64,000 nucleotides of DNA from Rhynchonema sp. JSB1_4 (taxonomy: Eukaryota; Nematoda; Chromadorea; Monhysterida; Xyalidae): the NCBI GenBank assembly GCA_030248065.1, contig JASAMV010001315.1:1-64000 (forward strand). The letters run 5' to 3'. Shown here piece by piece: positions 25,481 to 38,385 of this stretch. The notes below the pieces were generated by a model. That model had not been told where the DNA came from. It saw only the letters and a list, made by a program, of their open reading frames with translations, and ran no database searches. Made by a program: the position numbers and the translations under genes. How positions within the stretch are numbered: the first letter of the stretch is position 1; every line of letters begins with the position of its first letter.

Positions 25481-26216
25481 ATGTCTAAACAGGCGCAAGT
25501 TGGTGCATAGGGTTGTTATTTGGGCAGCTGAGCTCTTCATAGCAACATGCTAAAAAAAGATCTAAGCCAGCATCTTCGGACTCTTCTATTCACATTGCAA
25601 TATTCGTAGAATACGTTATCTGGTACCTTTTAAAACACGTCGAAAGATTACATGGTCTTGTAGACACAGCAATGCCCATTATTTAGGCTCAAGCAGATGC
25701 ACTCAAAGCCCAGATTGATCAACTCAAGGTCGAAGCCAGCGTCAAACGTGCGCCCGTATCAGAAGCTGCCAAGGAGTGAGTTTCGTTTTCGTTTTCAATT
25801 ACTGTTGGTGAATTTATTTCTGTTATGAAGGTTAGCACTAAGCTGAGGACCAGTGGCACGCATGTAATTTTTCAAACAGAGGAACTGTCACAGGTGTGTT
25901 CATGTTCATACGAACACTGGTCGAACACCTTTCAAGCTCGAAGGACATTGTCTCATTTGCTTAGTTCCTCACGCTGAAACTGCCGTAGCAGTGCGATATC
26001 CCAGTGCAAATATCCCAACATTCAAGAGATCCATCGTGACATCATACGCTCAAAAACACTCGTTTCATGTGCTTGACCTTTAGCTTTCAAAGGAACTTTT
26101 TCTCTTTCAGCCTGATGGAGTATTGCGAGAAAGAGAAAGCAAACGACATGTTTCTCAACGCCGTTCCCGACTCACAAAATCCGTTTCTCGAGAAGAAAGC
26201 GTGCATCATTGTGTAG
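25481..26216 (+). CDS. Heterotrimeric G protein gamma subunit
   Basis: Three exons join in phase: 25481-25498, 25687-25775 and 26111-26216, giving about 70 residues, the normal family size. The N-terminus is a short helical region (KAQIDQLKVEASVKRAPVSE) that would form the coiled coil with G beta. The signature LMEYCEK is followed by NAVPDSQNPFLEKK and a C-terminal CAAX box, CIIV, for prenylation and membrane attachment. The protein acts with G beta downstream of GPCRs at the plasma membrane. The short first exon (6 codons) was chosen because its donor phase (CAA|GTTGGT) matches the acceptor at 25687; an alternative first exon is possible. Confidence 0.95.
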
Positions 26217-26295
26217 ATTTATAAAGGGGCGTTCTCTCCGTCATAAGATCTTTAGCAGTTTTACAAGAAGGAAGTATGCCATTAAAGAATAAAAC

Positions 26296-26518
26296 AAGGA
26301 TATGCAGCCTGATGAAATTGCATAACAGTTCGATGCTAGAAAAGGTTGTATTTCGAATTTCACACTGTGGTCAAAATGCAGTTTTTTGTTCAGCATATTT
26401 GAAACGCGTCAGTCAGGTGCATTTCCAATATGCTGAATAGACTGCAGTGAGAAATTCGAAATCCAAACTTTTCTAGTATCATGTAGTTTCATCATGTTGC
26501 ATATCCTTTGGAGCATAT
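26296..26518. mobile_element. Inverted-repeat element just 3' of the G gamma gene
   Basis: Imperfect arms of about 65 bases: left AAGGATATGCA ... GCTAGAAAAGGTT ... TTTCGAATTTC, right the complement of the same blocks ending ATATCCTT. It starts about 80 bases after the stop codon, so it may be transcribed in the 3' untranslated region and could form a hairpin there. Confidence 0.75.
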
Positions 26519-27599
26519 TTCTTTCTTGCATCGCTTTTTATATCGTGAAGCGTTTATGAGCAGAACCGTTTATGAGACCTAAATCCAAGATGTACAAACG
26601 CTCCTAAAAGTTTACGTAAAAATCACTTGCACCAACAGCATCTCTATTCAAACGCCGGTGCCCCCGCGCGCTGAAACATCAAACTCTGGCCATTGTATCT
26701 ACGCACATAACGTGTGTCACCGGCTGGCTGAGTGCATTATCGTGTGTGTGAAAATGCTGGCAGATGTTGTTTTTGTGTTGAACATATCGCAAACTAATTA
26801 GGTACATTATATTTTGAAAGAAACATGACTAAGCTTTGAACCAGGGAGCACACTTTCCGCACACAGATCCTTGTCCTGGTCTGAAAACAGTCCCAGACAG
26901 AGACATAATGAAGTCGGCAATAAGAAATTTGTGTTTCCCGTGTACGAAACCCCCATATACAACATTAACATTCCTGGTAAACACACTTTTCGACCAAATT
27001 TTACAACGGAAAGCACTCTTTCCGCAAAAAGTGGTCTGGAACCGTTCTCAGACGAGGAGTTACGAACTCGGCGACAGCACAGTCGTATTTCTCGAGCTTT
27101 TATTTTTTAACTCGCGCAATATAAGGAATGTCGAATTCATCGCTTAGCACTACCGTGCTACATTGTAGCTCCGATAAATTGGACTGTCCGTTGCATTGTT
27201 ATTGTCCTAACAACGAACTGTAGTCTTTTTAATAACTGCATAATACCTGGTGCAAGACCTCAGCAGTAGACAAACTCAATAAGCACCATAACCTACACAT
27301 CATTTTTCCTCTTGAGTATCAAGAAAGTAGTGCAAATTTTCGATAAAAAGAGAGACAATGAACAATTCGGTGTTTGCCCGTGTCGTGTTCGTTCAATATC
27401 ACACAAATCGTTCTATTCACACACTGGATGCAAAAAGAAGAAATTCAAGCCGAGTGTTATCTGACTAGGACATCACGGCAGGAGTTGCCGAATGTTTCGA
27501 TTATTCTTAAAGCTATTTTTCTGTTAGGTATAATTGAGCGACGACCATAAATCCGTTGTGACAAAGAAAATCCGAAATTCTAAAAAACAGAAAAAACAA
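26519..27599. other. No gene identified
   Basis: Short overlapping frames on both strands without recognisable motifs. One copy of the TGATGTTTCAG motif lies near 26668 on the minus strand. Nothing else stands out. Confidence 0.5.
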
Positions 27600-30500
27600 A
27601 AGACCCACCATGCATCTTCATAAAACGGAACTGTTGTTTCGGTCTGCACTTCTCACAGACCCACGCCGACACCGACTGACCACCGCCCTGGTGCCGGTTG
27701 CGACCACTCGGCTGCGAGATCAGGTCAAGCAGAACGGACTCGGCTTCCTAAGGTCGAATTTAGCGGATTTTTTTAAAAAAATTGGAAACCTGCAAATCTG
27801 TGTGTATTTTGTCAGCTAATGTTGTTTAGGCTGATGCACCGATGGGTCCAGGGGCCAAACTATTGTTTCGGCCTCTTGGGGTCACCAAAAACAACCTCCC
27901 TCACGGTGATTGGCTCTCACGATCACGTGAAGACGATTTCGTTCTCTGTTCTCTCAGATAACGAAGTGGGACATTTTGTAGATTCACATGATACTCCCTT
28001 CCAACTTCTTGACACTTCACAAAGCAGCAACCCATCATCAACGCACTTGGTCAATGACGAACGGCGGTGCGAGTCCCTTTTTCTTCTTCTTTTCACTTGA
28101 CTCCTCCTCCTCTGTCTCCGGTGGTTTGCACGTACCGCGACAATTGGATGTTGCTGAATTAAAGAAAATTTTAAAAAGGTTCATGTGTTGATCGCATATT
28201 ATACAGCGTTGGAAATTTTAAGTAAACTCACCGCACACTTGACACTTTGAATGCTGCAGTGTGAGTGCTGCCATAGCTTCACCGACCGTGTACACGTGAC
28301 GGTAAAGTGCTTCGAGTTGCTGCAAGCAAAAACAATGGCCTTTTGGGAAATTTATCAGCAACCAGAGCGGTTTTGTTTCAAACTCGACAACAATATGCTC
28401 AATTACCAGAGTTGCACCAGATCATCATCAGTGCGAGCACAAACCTCGAGTCCCATGTCCACTCCATTCAACACAGCCTTGTTTGCCGTGTCAGCCAAAT
28501 GTTGCACGCGACTCTCACGCAAAGCGCGATGCCCATGTAGCACTGATGGGGCTAGCCGTTTCAATGCAGCGTGGATATTGGACACATCGTGGTGGCTGCT
28601 GCAATTTAACGTGTGCTTTGTGCTGATGTTTCACAAGTGTATTGCCGGTATAAAAGTTTGAGATCCGAAATGATATAATCGTTTTGGTGATTTTGCATCA
28701 GACGTCATGTGCGTTGCGGTCTAGACAGTCCGATTCGATTAAATTCGATCAATTTGAATATTAAGACAGTGGCGATGTCCCACCGTTTCCCGCCGGACGA
28801 CTTTTTGCCGTTATTCGTCGCTCCATTCGTCAACAGATCGCTGCTAACGGTGAATTCACTGAAATGTACCGGTTCCAGTTGGGTCATGTCTTGCGACAGA
28901 AAGTCTCGTGCGTGAACGTAGCCTGAAATTCAGGTAAACGTTGATGTCTCATTTGCTTAGCTGGTTCGTTGTGAAACATCACGGGTGGTGTCAAAGTTGG
29001 CGATCGGCCCCGTCATGGCCTAGTCTCGACTTGATTCATATTTTTAACGACATTTTGTGATTTACTGGTAATTTGTCATCAGTAGCGTCAAACATCATTA
29101 TTGGTTCTGTAGCAACAGCCTCAACAACACCCTCAGCACTCGTTTTCGAGATCTGTGGTTTTTTCGAAACCATACCATGAATGAAAAAGTAATGGGCCTA
29201 GGTATGTACATACATGGGAATGGCCCGATACCAAGTTTCGAACCGCTCATAAAGTGTTGATTCGCTGCCTTGGTTTAGGCTCCTTTGCACAAAACTTTCA
29301 ATGCTTACCCCTGAAGTCAGGTCTTCGGTTGTGATAGTTGCCAATGGGTTGCAACGCCTGCGAGACCATTGGTTGCAGTCGATGCAGCTCAGAACTGGCG
29401 CACAAAATGTCAAAAGTGGCGTTTTTGGCAACTGGCCAATTGGTGATTGCTTGCGCGCTGGCAGTCAACGACTGAGTCAGGATGGAGGGGTCAGGTGGCA
29501 GGAAACAGACCATAAGTTGACGGGTTGACCTGTCACCAAGCCAGTTCAGCCACCAATTGCGCACTCGGATACAGACCGATAGCTGGAATACATGAAGGAA
29601 AGGAATATCGGAGTTTATCTTGCGTGAAAATGGTGACCTTGAATGGAAAACTCTGTGTCAACAATGTGGACACTGGGCATGCTGCATGGTGATGTATAGA
29701 ACCATAGAAGTCATGACTTTTCGATCTGGCATCACTGACCTTTTGATTGGTTGAGAAGTGCTTCGAGAATATTTTTAATGCGTTTTGCCCGAGAGGTGCA
29801 CCAGAGGCTGGCACATGTATACCTACATTCATACACTGACCAAGATGCCCCACAGAGTCATATCAGAGGCAACATGAAACTCACATTTTGCGTCTGTCCA
29901 TCCAAATCTAATGTCTCATCTTCACCAGATGATCCCAAGAATATCGGGTGTTTGGCACAGTTTTTCGTCTGGTTTCGATTGAACAGCTCGTAGGGCGCCG
30001 GCGTTAGCTTATTCTCGCTCAGGTATTTCGTCCACGTGAATGGTATGCCAGGGAACTCCTTGTTCCATTGTTTGGGGGCCTGCAAGATGGCTGCTTTGTT
30101 GGCTGGTAACACGAACAGGCGATTGTCAATAATGTACAGTACATATACTGTAGGTTTCCATGTACTCATGAATAGTTATTTAGACTCGGCAGGCTCGTGA
30201 GGCAACATCAACCAATTCAACTACAGCATGTATACCTGCAGCACAATGCCGTGATGTTGGCAGTATCCAATCGGATGCAAGTCACTGTTCGATGTCTCAG
30301 TTTCATAATCGAATCGATGTGTCCAACCGTCGAAATAGACACTAATTGTGCCTAAATAAAGTGCACAATTTATCAATCGATTTGCTAATCATCAAGCAAC
30401 AAATCAACCTTTAGCCTTGTCCACCGATTGCACCGTCGCCACACAGGTCAACGTTGGGTTCTTCCTGTCGAGCGCCTCCAGCCGCATGCCCTCTTGCCAA

Positions 30501-31712
30501 CCGTCACTGGCCGAGGGCACGTGGATGTTGACATCGGACAACGTCAACGCGGTGGCGTCCGGTGATCCGGTTTGGGTCTGGACAGAAATCAATCAATTAC
30601 TATCGATCGACCAGTGAGTGCATATGCCAGGCAATCAATACCTCATTGTAGAACTCAGCTGGCACCGAATGCTGACTAGTTCTCGTCAAGTAGTCCCTCC
30701 AATTGAAGTCCTCCAGCGCAACATTGGGAGGTGGTATGCACTTCGTGCCGGTAAGTTCGCTGTAAGCCACTGGATGGAAACTCGGATCATCTGCAATTAA
30801 TTCCGATCGATGCATTTCAAATCACAAGCCAATCAACCAATACAAACCAATAAATCCCGTTTTCTCCTTCGATCCACCGCTGCATTTGATCTGTCCGTCG
30901 GGCAGCAGTTCACGAATGCTGACGGCCACTTGTGTCTTTTCACCAACGCTCATTTCAAGGCACTGACCCTCATCGATATTGTAGATTTCTGGGCTCAGCT
31001 GAAAAACAGTGTTGTTTTGTCAAACATCAATCAAGTTATCAGGAATGTGATTCACAAAGAGCACATGACTACATAGGTATACTGTACTTCGTTCTCTGAA
31101 ACAACAGAGAACAAATCCTCACACACTGATTAGCCGTTGCGTGTCGTCCAGCAGCCAATCAGCGCGCGAGGGTTTGTTCCATGTTCTCTCAGAGAACTAA
31201 ACACAAGGGCTCAACAAGTTCAATTTCTCACCTCAGGGTCATATCTTGCGTTAACCAGTGCACTGGCACCGATCCTGGCCATCATCACAAAGACATAACA
31301 TCGCGGGTGATGTACGTACAAAGTGCTCTTCGCTTCATCCATGCTGCCCAGCTGATGTTTCAAAACGAACTTAAGTGCATCGAACGTAAAGTCAGCGCAG
31401 ACTTCAATCTGGTCGCTGGGATCTTTAATCAATTCCGACAGTCGAATGTAGTCGGTTCGTGTGCCGCTGCTGCAAACGCGCATACTTTGATTCTGCTCGG
31501 TGCATTTCATTTGGTTCTCGTTTTTCAGTATTTAACAGTTTTATGTTAAGATGTCATTTTTATGGCGATCGGTCAGGCAACGTACAGCGGGGTGCTGAGG
31601 GCGCGGGGGAACGCGGGGGGGGGGCGTCCCCCAAGCCCGCCGCGCCCGGCCGCCCGGCACGGCGCCCCCCCCCCCCCACCCCCCCGCCCCCCCCCCCCCC
31701 CACCCGCCCCCG

Positions 31713-31746
<34 letters not shown>

Positions 31747-32360
31747 CAATCGACTATAGAAGCCGAAAGTGACTCAAAAAAGCAATCACTAACGGTGCAG
31801 TGCCGATGCGCACATATATGCCATCAGCTTTTTCCAACGGCTTGATCAACAAGGGCGAGTCCACTGAAACATCGAATCGCAACACACATGGCGCTGATGA
31901 TGCTTCGAAAATGCTAGCCTTGCGTTTCAGGGCCTCAGTTGGCGGCGCGTTGGAATTAGCTGGAGTGGAAGTAGCTGAAAAAATGATTGAATCTAACATG
32001 GGACATGCATGACAAAATGGCTTGGACGATGCGGAACGGAATTTGTTAATCAAGTTTGCCATGTCAACAATGGGCATCATGATAGCAGCAAAGATCAACC
32101 TAACGGTGGATGACACCCAATAGTTTCTGAATCAAAACAGTGACGACTCCCATACACCATCAGGGACACCCCACCAACCACTGGGATTCAAGCGACATTG
32201 CAAGGCGTGTTTCTCGGTCGCACGTTTGCTACGAAACCGCAATCTACAAAACTCGCAGTTGTATGGGTGTTTTTTGTTCGTGCCCGTTGTTTCAGCAGTG
32301 TTATCGGAGGCAGCGCTGGTGCTTAGCGGTTCCCCATAATACGCAACCACGGCGTACATT
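27600..32360 (-). CDS. MBT-repeat chromatin protein (multi-exon, ends uncertain)
   Basis: The core exons are clear: 30642-30790 (FNWRDYLTRTSQHSVP and AEFYNE), 30409-30577 (GWQEGMRLEALDRKNP and TLTCVATV), 30236-30351 (ISVYFDGWTHRFDYE and HPIGYCQHHG) and about 29927-30079 (FTWTKYL, APYELF). These are successive parts of MBT repeats, which bind mono- or dimethyl-lysine on histone tails. Upstream, 32132-32359 contains a C2H2-like finger (CEFCRLRF...KHALQC) and about 31770-32100 a Lys/Ser-rich stretch. Further exons at about 30853-31000 and 31232-31450 look coding. Downstream pieces (29300-29560, 28400-28590, Cys-rich pieces near 28250 and 28130, WVCEKC near 27650) are probably the C-terminal part. 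Closest families by domain are L3MBTL, SFMBT and Scm; I cannot choose. Both termini are unresolved. Confidence 0.7.
31079..31199. repeat. Palindromic element with CCAATCAGCGCGCG core
   Basis: TTCGTTCTCTGAAACAACAG near the left end is matched by GTTCTCTCAGAGAAC at the right, and the interior holds CAGCCAATCAGCGCGCGAG. The same core and similar ends occur at 36848-36945, and the core alone at 6326-6347. A short non-autonomous element family is likely. Confidence 0.65.
31600..31745. other. Extreme poly-C/GC-only tract, possible assembly artefact
   Basis: After ordinary sequence the strand turns into GGGGAACGCGGGGGGGGG and then about 130 bases of nearly pure C with occasional G or A. Nothing else in the window resembles this. 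It lies between coding exons of the minus-strand gene. Poly-G (here poly-C on the + strand) is a known artefact of two-colour sequencing chemistry, so real sequence here should be doubted. Confidence 0.8.
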
Positions 32361-32859
32361 TCCTGAAAAGCGGATCCATTGACTTAGGTCCTTTTAATTT
32401 TCGCTGTCAAAACAAACACGAAATGCAACCACCGTAAAGCAATAGTTCCACCTGCATCCACTGTATGCATGTCAAGCACATGAAACATTGCTGACACACA
32501 GCACCGTTGAGTTGGTCACGATGTTTCACGCTGCATATAGGACAGTACACGTTGAAATCGGTTGTACTGCTCGAGTGCAGGCGAGGGTGCGTACAGCCGG
32601 GTGTGTAGTAACCGTCTGAAACGAATGCCTCTGAATGGGATGAATTGAATACACCGTTTCACTATAAAGAGGGTTGACTGTATTTAACTCCATGATATGT
32701 TTTTTGCTACCCTGGTCCAAAGATGACAATAGACAACATACCCCTACATTTAAAGTTATATGAGTATGTAATCACTTTTATATTCAACCCGGTTTACCGG
32801 TTCCCTGTTAACACACACTGTGCTTTGTAGCACTGTATTGCGCAACCTCAATATGCAGA

Positions 32860-34705
32860 TCATTATGCTCTTGAAACTAAATAAAGAACGAACCCAATCC
32901 CAAGTCCACAGCGGCCAATTGAAAGTTGAATGTTGAGCAAGTCACCGATCCATTCGGATCCTTCAACAATTTCTGCACATCGAACCAATGTTGACGCTCT
33001 TTGACACGGCAGTTGAAACATCGCATTGCGGCCTGTATGAGAGAGCTGGTGCATTTCCTTGAGCAAACTGTCACCCAGCACATAAAAAAATGGGGCGGTA
33101 TCAACTTTCAAGGCAAGCACTACGACCACACAACCGCGATTGGCCTGCGGACAGTCAAAGGCAAGGTTTCAGGGATAACTTTGACTAGCGAATAAGTTGC
33201 ACGGTACATTATGTAAAGGTAAACAACGTTTACATTCGGCAAAATTGGTCTGCAAATGTACAAAGGTCCCAACAAAAATTGATCGCAATCCCACAGTGGT
33301 CGCAGTGCTTGCCTTGGAACGTGAAACGGCTAACAGAATGAATTTCGAATACTCACACTGAATCCAACACCGGCTCGCAACAGACAACTTTCAACAATCA
33401 GACGCATCAGCTTGAAGGTGTCAATCAAATTCTCATGCAGTTGTTGCGACCCAGTTTCGTCCCAGATTTGGAACGGGTCCGTCTCTTTGCTTTTCGTGCC
33501 ACTGCCCTCCCTGAAACCCATCGATCGAACGACCAATACCACTTTGCTGGCATCTGCGAATGTGTTTCAGAACATTTCGTTGAATGTTGTGATTGAATCA
33601 TCTAATAAGTGTACCTATGACAAAGAATATTCTGGCCTTTACGCTGATAACGGTTTTCATAAAATCACAACCAACGACATTGGTCATTAGAAAGGCTTCT
33701 GACAAAAACACGTCACATCAGAAGGCCAACGGGCATTTGGAGATTTAGGCCACATGACATGACCTGGTGTGGAAAGCACGGCAACCAAAAGGAACGATGC
33801 CGAATTCCCATTGTGATCAAATCCATACCGTCGCTGTCCAGTGCGCAATGCACTTGCACGCATCCATACATGGCCAACATGCCATTGGTCCACAACGCAT
33901 TGGTGCTTGTGGTGACACGACCCAATTGATTGCACAATGATTGCAGCAGCATCGCGCCCAAGTCACCAAACAGATTGTACTGGATGGCTAGCTCGCGCTC
34001 GTGATCAGCCCACGCGGGTGGGAAAAGCTTTGCCTGAATATTTGAAAATAGTATGGGGAGCTTTGTGGGACAAAATTTACAGCTACAGCTGTAACTAATG
34101 CAGCAACGCAAAAAGGTTCTTGTGAAGATTTTCGCTTGAGGAGACCTACAATGTATTACGTAGTAGCGTCGTGCGAAGTGTGCGCAGTTTCGGGCTGCCC
34201 TATCAAGCGGGCGGTGCACCGGGTCATCATCAGTACGGGTGCACACAAAAATTCTAAATATAAAGCTCCGGAAGTCAAGAAAAAAATCCGAACCATGTCT
34301 GAAGCCGAGCCATGTGCCATCGAGCTCATGAACACGCCCACTCTCTGGGGCACAATGTCATTCTGCCATGCACAATCCTCCACAAAATACAGGCCAGAAT
34401 CACGCAGAGCGTTGACCAATGCGTCAACCTGAAATTAGGGATAGTAACTTCGGACCAATTTTTAAAGTTTGCAAATTAAACCAAGTACCCCCGAGTAGTC
34501 CTTCCCCTTCATGGCAGCATTAATGTCTGCTCGCAGTTTCATTTCATCAAACACTCCATGCCCCTCCTTGTCCAGCCAGGGCACAAGTTTGCGTCCATTC
34601 TGCATGTTTGTTGATGCATGTGCTTTGTTGAGCGCCTTGCACAACGCATCCAGCTGGGTGCACACAAGGCTGCTGCCGGGAAGATGCCAACCCTCGCCCT
34701 GAAAA
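32860..34705 (-). CDS. Unrecognised multi-exon gene or 5' part of the MBT gene
   Basis: Several minus-strand segments look coding by length, splice context and amino-acid composition: about 34490-34705 (acceptor TTTTCAG; CTQLDALCKALNKAHAS), 34270-34430 (GLYFVEDCAWQNDIVP), 33810-34033 (LFPPAWADHERELAIQYN, NGMLAMYGCVQVHCALDSD), 33360-33520 (DPFQIWDETGSQQLHENL) and 32880-33010 (HWFDVQKLLKDPNGSVTC). I do not recognise a family. The last piece resembles DYIRLSELIKDPSDQIEVC at about 31400, suggesting a repeated module and that this is the N-terminal half of the MBT gene, but I could not join the exons. Confidence 0.5.
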
Positions 34706-35026
34706 TTAAGGGTAAGTTTTCAAACTGGTGGCACTTCAATCTGTTTTGTAGAGCCTGAGAACAGTGTGCTCTGTATTACTTGCATTGGTGACATGGCATG
34801 ACATCGGGCTGTGGAACAAAGCCCTCATTCGTATCACCAAGAGTATTTCATTTCCTTTATGGACGTGGTATAGAAATCGAGAGACTGACAAAAGGGACTG
34901 GCATGAAAATTGCTGCAAACTTGCATGGTTCACCAATTTGCCTTTTGGTAAACTGTCAGGTATAAGGTCCCTATTCCTGTAAGCTATAGCTCAAACACAT
35001 GTTCGTGCCAGAAATACAGTACCGGG

Positions 35027-35229
35027 TGCAATTCTAGGCTGAAAGTTGAAGTCGCGTTCACGCGCGTGCGAAACAGTGCAAAGTATAGGCAAAAGTCGAA
35101 GTACACTCGCGTGCACGCAGGTGCACGCGAAGTTTTGCGCGTGCGCTGCCTATGTTTTAGCACTAGGAAGTTGCGTGCACGCGCGTGCACGCGACTTCAA
35201 CTTTCAGCCTAGAATTGCACCCGGAACTG
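35027..35229. mobile_element. MITE with CAGTNCC ends, TA duplication (family C, copy 1)
   Basis: Flanked by TA on both sides (35025-35026, 35230-35231). Terminal inverted repeats of about 40 bases begin CAGTACCGGGTGCAATTCTA (left) and CAGTTCCGGGTGCAATTCTA (right, complement). The interior is rich in GCGTGCACGC palindromes. Same ends as the element at 48309-48473 but a different core. Tc1/mariner-type by duplication and ends. It separates the minus-strand gene from the glutamate receptor pair. Confidence 0.9.
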
Positions 35230-35441
35230 TACGGTTCTGCGCCCGCTACGCTGAATGCACAAGGAAATCTGATACTAACTTGAAGTCCCGCAATTTTGTC
35301 ACTGCTAACGGTATGTTTGTGTACATAAACAAGCTCCGTGTTGGCAGGATGCCTATTGGAAGTTGCAGCAGCACATCATAATTATAAGTATAAGGTAGAT
35401 TTGCTCAAACCACACAACATCAATATTTCCTTGACATTCAG

Positions 35442-38012
35442 TTTCGTTAAAAGCAGCTCAACAACGTCTCAAATCAAAATGGTCGACGAAAACATTCCGA
35501 ACATTTTCGATTGGCATCCGGGTCAGCCGCTACGACTGGCTTTCAGCACATACGCGCCCGATCGTTATGCGTGCGCGCAGCACAGTCAATTGGGCACAAA
35601 TACAAGATGCATGTATCCAGGTTTATGTCATGTGAATGTGCTTTGGTTGCCCGCTTCGACTGCCTGCGTTCACAGACATGGTGCACCAGGTCATCGTCAG
35701 TGCAAATGCACCAGACTGTCAACAGGACCACAAAAACACACGAGCTAGTTTTGAAACATCGGCGCTTGCAAAAATTACATGGGCACAAGTTAGGCATTCA
35801 GGCTTTAAAGTATTTGGGCCGAAACCTAAATTTTAGGCTGGAACGCTGAAGAAGTCGAGGTGATTATGCGATCAGCGGGACTGAAATACGAACTGGTACC
35901 CGTGAGATCGGACTGGATTCGCGAATTCGGCTTCATGAAAGCGCTCTACAGAATGATTGACACAGGTATGCGTGATGTTTCATTGATTCTATCACGCCCA
36001 CGCGGAAGGTTAATCGCATAAATTTTGTTTCCACAATATTTTGCGGAAGAGGCAACGCATCGAAATGACAACGATTGAAAGCAAAATTGTACTTTTCTCG
36101 GCGTGGCGTGGTCCAATTAGCTTCACGATTGATGGTTCTAATCTGATTTTCGTCTGAGATGAATTTTACAAAGTTTCCAACGCGAATTCAGGCTACGTGC
36201 ACACTGGCGCTCATCTGTTCCGCCCGAGCGCGTATCGACTGCAGAATTTCTTGTCCTCCTATCCCGTAGTTGGAAATGATGGACTTTCAGCAGGTGATTA
36301 TTGGGTGGCCCGAAATAAACTTTCAAGCGACAAAAACAGAAGAACTTTTCAGCCACCAGTGCGCTCGAACAACCAAGTTTGCTGAGCAGCCAGAATATAT
36401 TTTCCTTCCTGAGCATTTTCGATCTGCCAATCTGGATCTGTATCCTGGCACTGCTTCTGTCCGGTCGGCTGCTACGGCACACAAACAGATACGTGGTTGG
36501 TTGGTTGGCTGATGTTTCACAAGTGTAGTCCACCCTCTTTATAGTGACGTGATCACCAACACTGTGCATGGAAATGTTTCCGACCCCAACCCCACAACGT
36601 ATCCCAACCCGCAGGTCACCAGCCAGTGGTCGCAAGAGTTCAAGACCAAAGCCGAGCAGACACTGACCTTGTCCGTGGCCTGGTATCTGTTCTTCATTTC
36701 GTTGTTCATCAGTTTGTACGGCAATGGACTGCTGTCAACCATACTCATACCAACCGAGAGTTCCAAGTTCGAGGATTTTGAAGGTGTGCTTTCGCTGTTG
36801 TGTCATTATTCGAAAATTATTAGAGTCGATGTTCCTCTAAAGGTCTAACTATACTTTGTTCTCTCAGAGAACAAAGAACAAATTCTCGCGCGCTGATTGG
36901 TCCACGTATGTTCAACAGCCAATCAGCGCGCGAACGGTCTTCTTGCACGTGGCAGGTCTGGTTCATTTAGTTGAGCAAGGCAAAACGACAATAATCACGC
37001 CCAGTGGCACTGGTTGGCTGGAAGTGGTGAAGGACAATGCTGACAGGTGGACTCAGATAATTTCACTCTTGTTTTTTTGATAACTATGGTTTGGCCAAAA
37101 ATTCCAGCGCAATCAACCGCCGTCTGCTCGAAGCATTTGAGTCGAACCCTTTCATCGACATGGACTCCTACCAAGGTGGCATCTATGGTGCTGCATTGAG
37201 TCTGAGCAATGCCAGCAAACCACGCACTATTGTGTACAGCGATTTGGGAGTCCGGTGGGTGGGAAGAGTAGAAATTTAGAAACTCTAAAGTTTGGAAGCG
37301 GTGCAAGCTTTCACTTTTCGACATTCCGCGTTTGTCTAAAAAATAAGCCTGAACACTCTCTATGGTGTTCATTCTAGATACGCCGTGCAACGTCAGCCCT
37401 GCCAAACGGCCATAGTTGGATTCAGTGGATTTGATTCGCACGACGTTCTCTTGTTCAGCAAAAACGCGTCAAAATCGCTCGTGCACAAAATCGACCAAGC
37501 CATTATTACCAGCTTCGGCGCGTTTCAGCGCATTATTGGCAGGTCACGTTGCTTGGATCTCAATTTGGCAGCCGCTTTTGTTTTTTATAAATGGTACCAC
37601 GATCACAGAGCTCTAACAATGTCTCATGCAGGGCGTCTGCCCTGTCTCATGTGCAAGAAACCCTTTGGCCATTGTTTGTCCCCTGTTTTCCCAGCATTCA
37701 CAGACGGGGTGGTGCATCAGGACATCGTCAGTGCATCAATACTTGTTGCAAACAAGTTGCGGAAAAACCAGTTTGCCTATTGTTTTCAGATATCAATCCT
37801 ATCTTGATCGCAAGACGGCCAAAGCGAGCAAACTTTGTGCGGCCAAGTCGCTGTCCAGGCGCGACCGCAGTACAGTCGGTATGAGACGGTTCATTGGCAT
37901 CGGACTGTCCTATGTTTGTGGGTGTATCGTTGCCATACTGTGTTTTGCCATTGAAGTTGGACTGGTGCCATTACTGGTCGCTTGTTATGCGCGAGTGAAA
38001 CTTATGAGCTGA
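35442..38012 (+). CDS. Divergent ionotropic glutamate receptor, copy 1
   Basis: Nine exons in phase: 35442-35620, 35837-35965, 36159-36293, 36353-36495, 36615-36783, 36956-37046, 37108-37254, 37378-37542, 37790-38012. An in-frame ATG is at 35479; an upstream exon is possible. The ligand-binding half S1 (PLRLAFSTYAPDRYAC to YRMIDTG) contains an Arg nine residues before a Pro (RLQNFLSSYP), matching the ligand-binding Arg spacing of the family. M1 is IWICILALLLSGRLL; M3 has LYGNGLLSTIL in place of the usual SYTANLAAFL gate motif; S2 follows (TIITPSGTGWLEVV, DVLLFSKNAS); M4 is IGIGLSYVCGCIVAIL. There is no amino-terminal domain. This is the short ionotropic-receptor layout of invertebrates, often chemosensory; ligand unknown. 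One intron contains a palindromic element ending about 10 bases from the acceptor at 36955. Confidence 0.85.
36848..36945. repeat. Palindromic element in a glutamate receptor intron
   Basis: TATACTTTGTTCTCTCAGAG followed by AACAAAGAAC and the core TTCTCGCGCGCTGATTGG, then after a short loop the complement CCAATCAGCGCGCGAA. Related to the elements at 31079-31199 and 6278-6389. It fills most of the 3' half of the intron between exons 36615-36783 and 36956-37046. Confidence 0.75.
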
Positions 38013-38385
38013 AACCATTGAGTATGGTTCGGGTTTTTGTCTAATCTCCAGTGCTTTTTGTGTGTGTCCTTTGCATTTGCAGCGCAGCAATAACGATTAT
38101 TTCAATTCTGTCTGTGCACAATACGTCACGTGTGCTTCGGAATAAAATGCCACTGAAACTCGAGTCAGCCAATTTTTGATTGTTTGTTTTTCATTACAGA
38201 AACGAACGGCGTGGGAAAATACAAATCATTATACCACCGGATAGGTATACGTCATATTGAAACAATGCATTTACGTACTACATGTACCGTAGCTCACCTG
38301 ACAAGCAAAAAACTGCACACGCTAACGGACAGAATTGTCAATCCCGATGTTACAACATTACCTGACTGACACTGGTGTTTTACAG

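Noticed and set aside
31459..31845. 128-residue Pro-rich frame
   Set aside because: Produced by the poly-C tract, itself suspected to be artefactual.
36855..36945. Coding reading of the segment before glutamate receptor exon 36956
   Set aside because: It is a palindromic repeat shared with other loci and the exon phases join without it.
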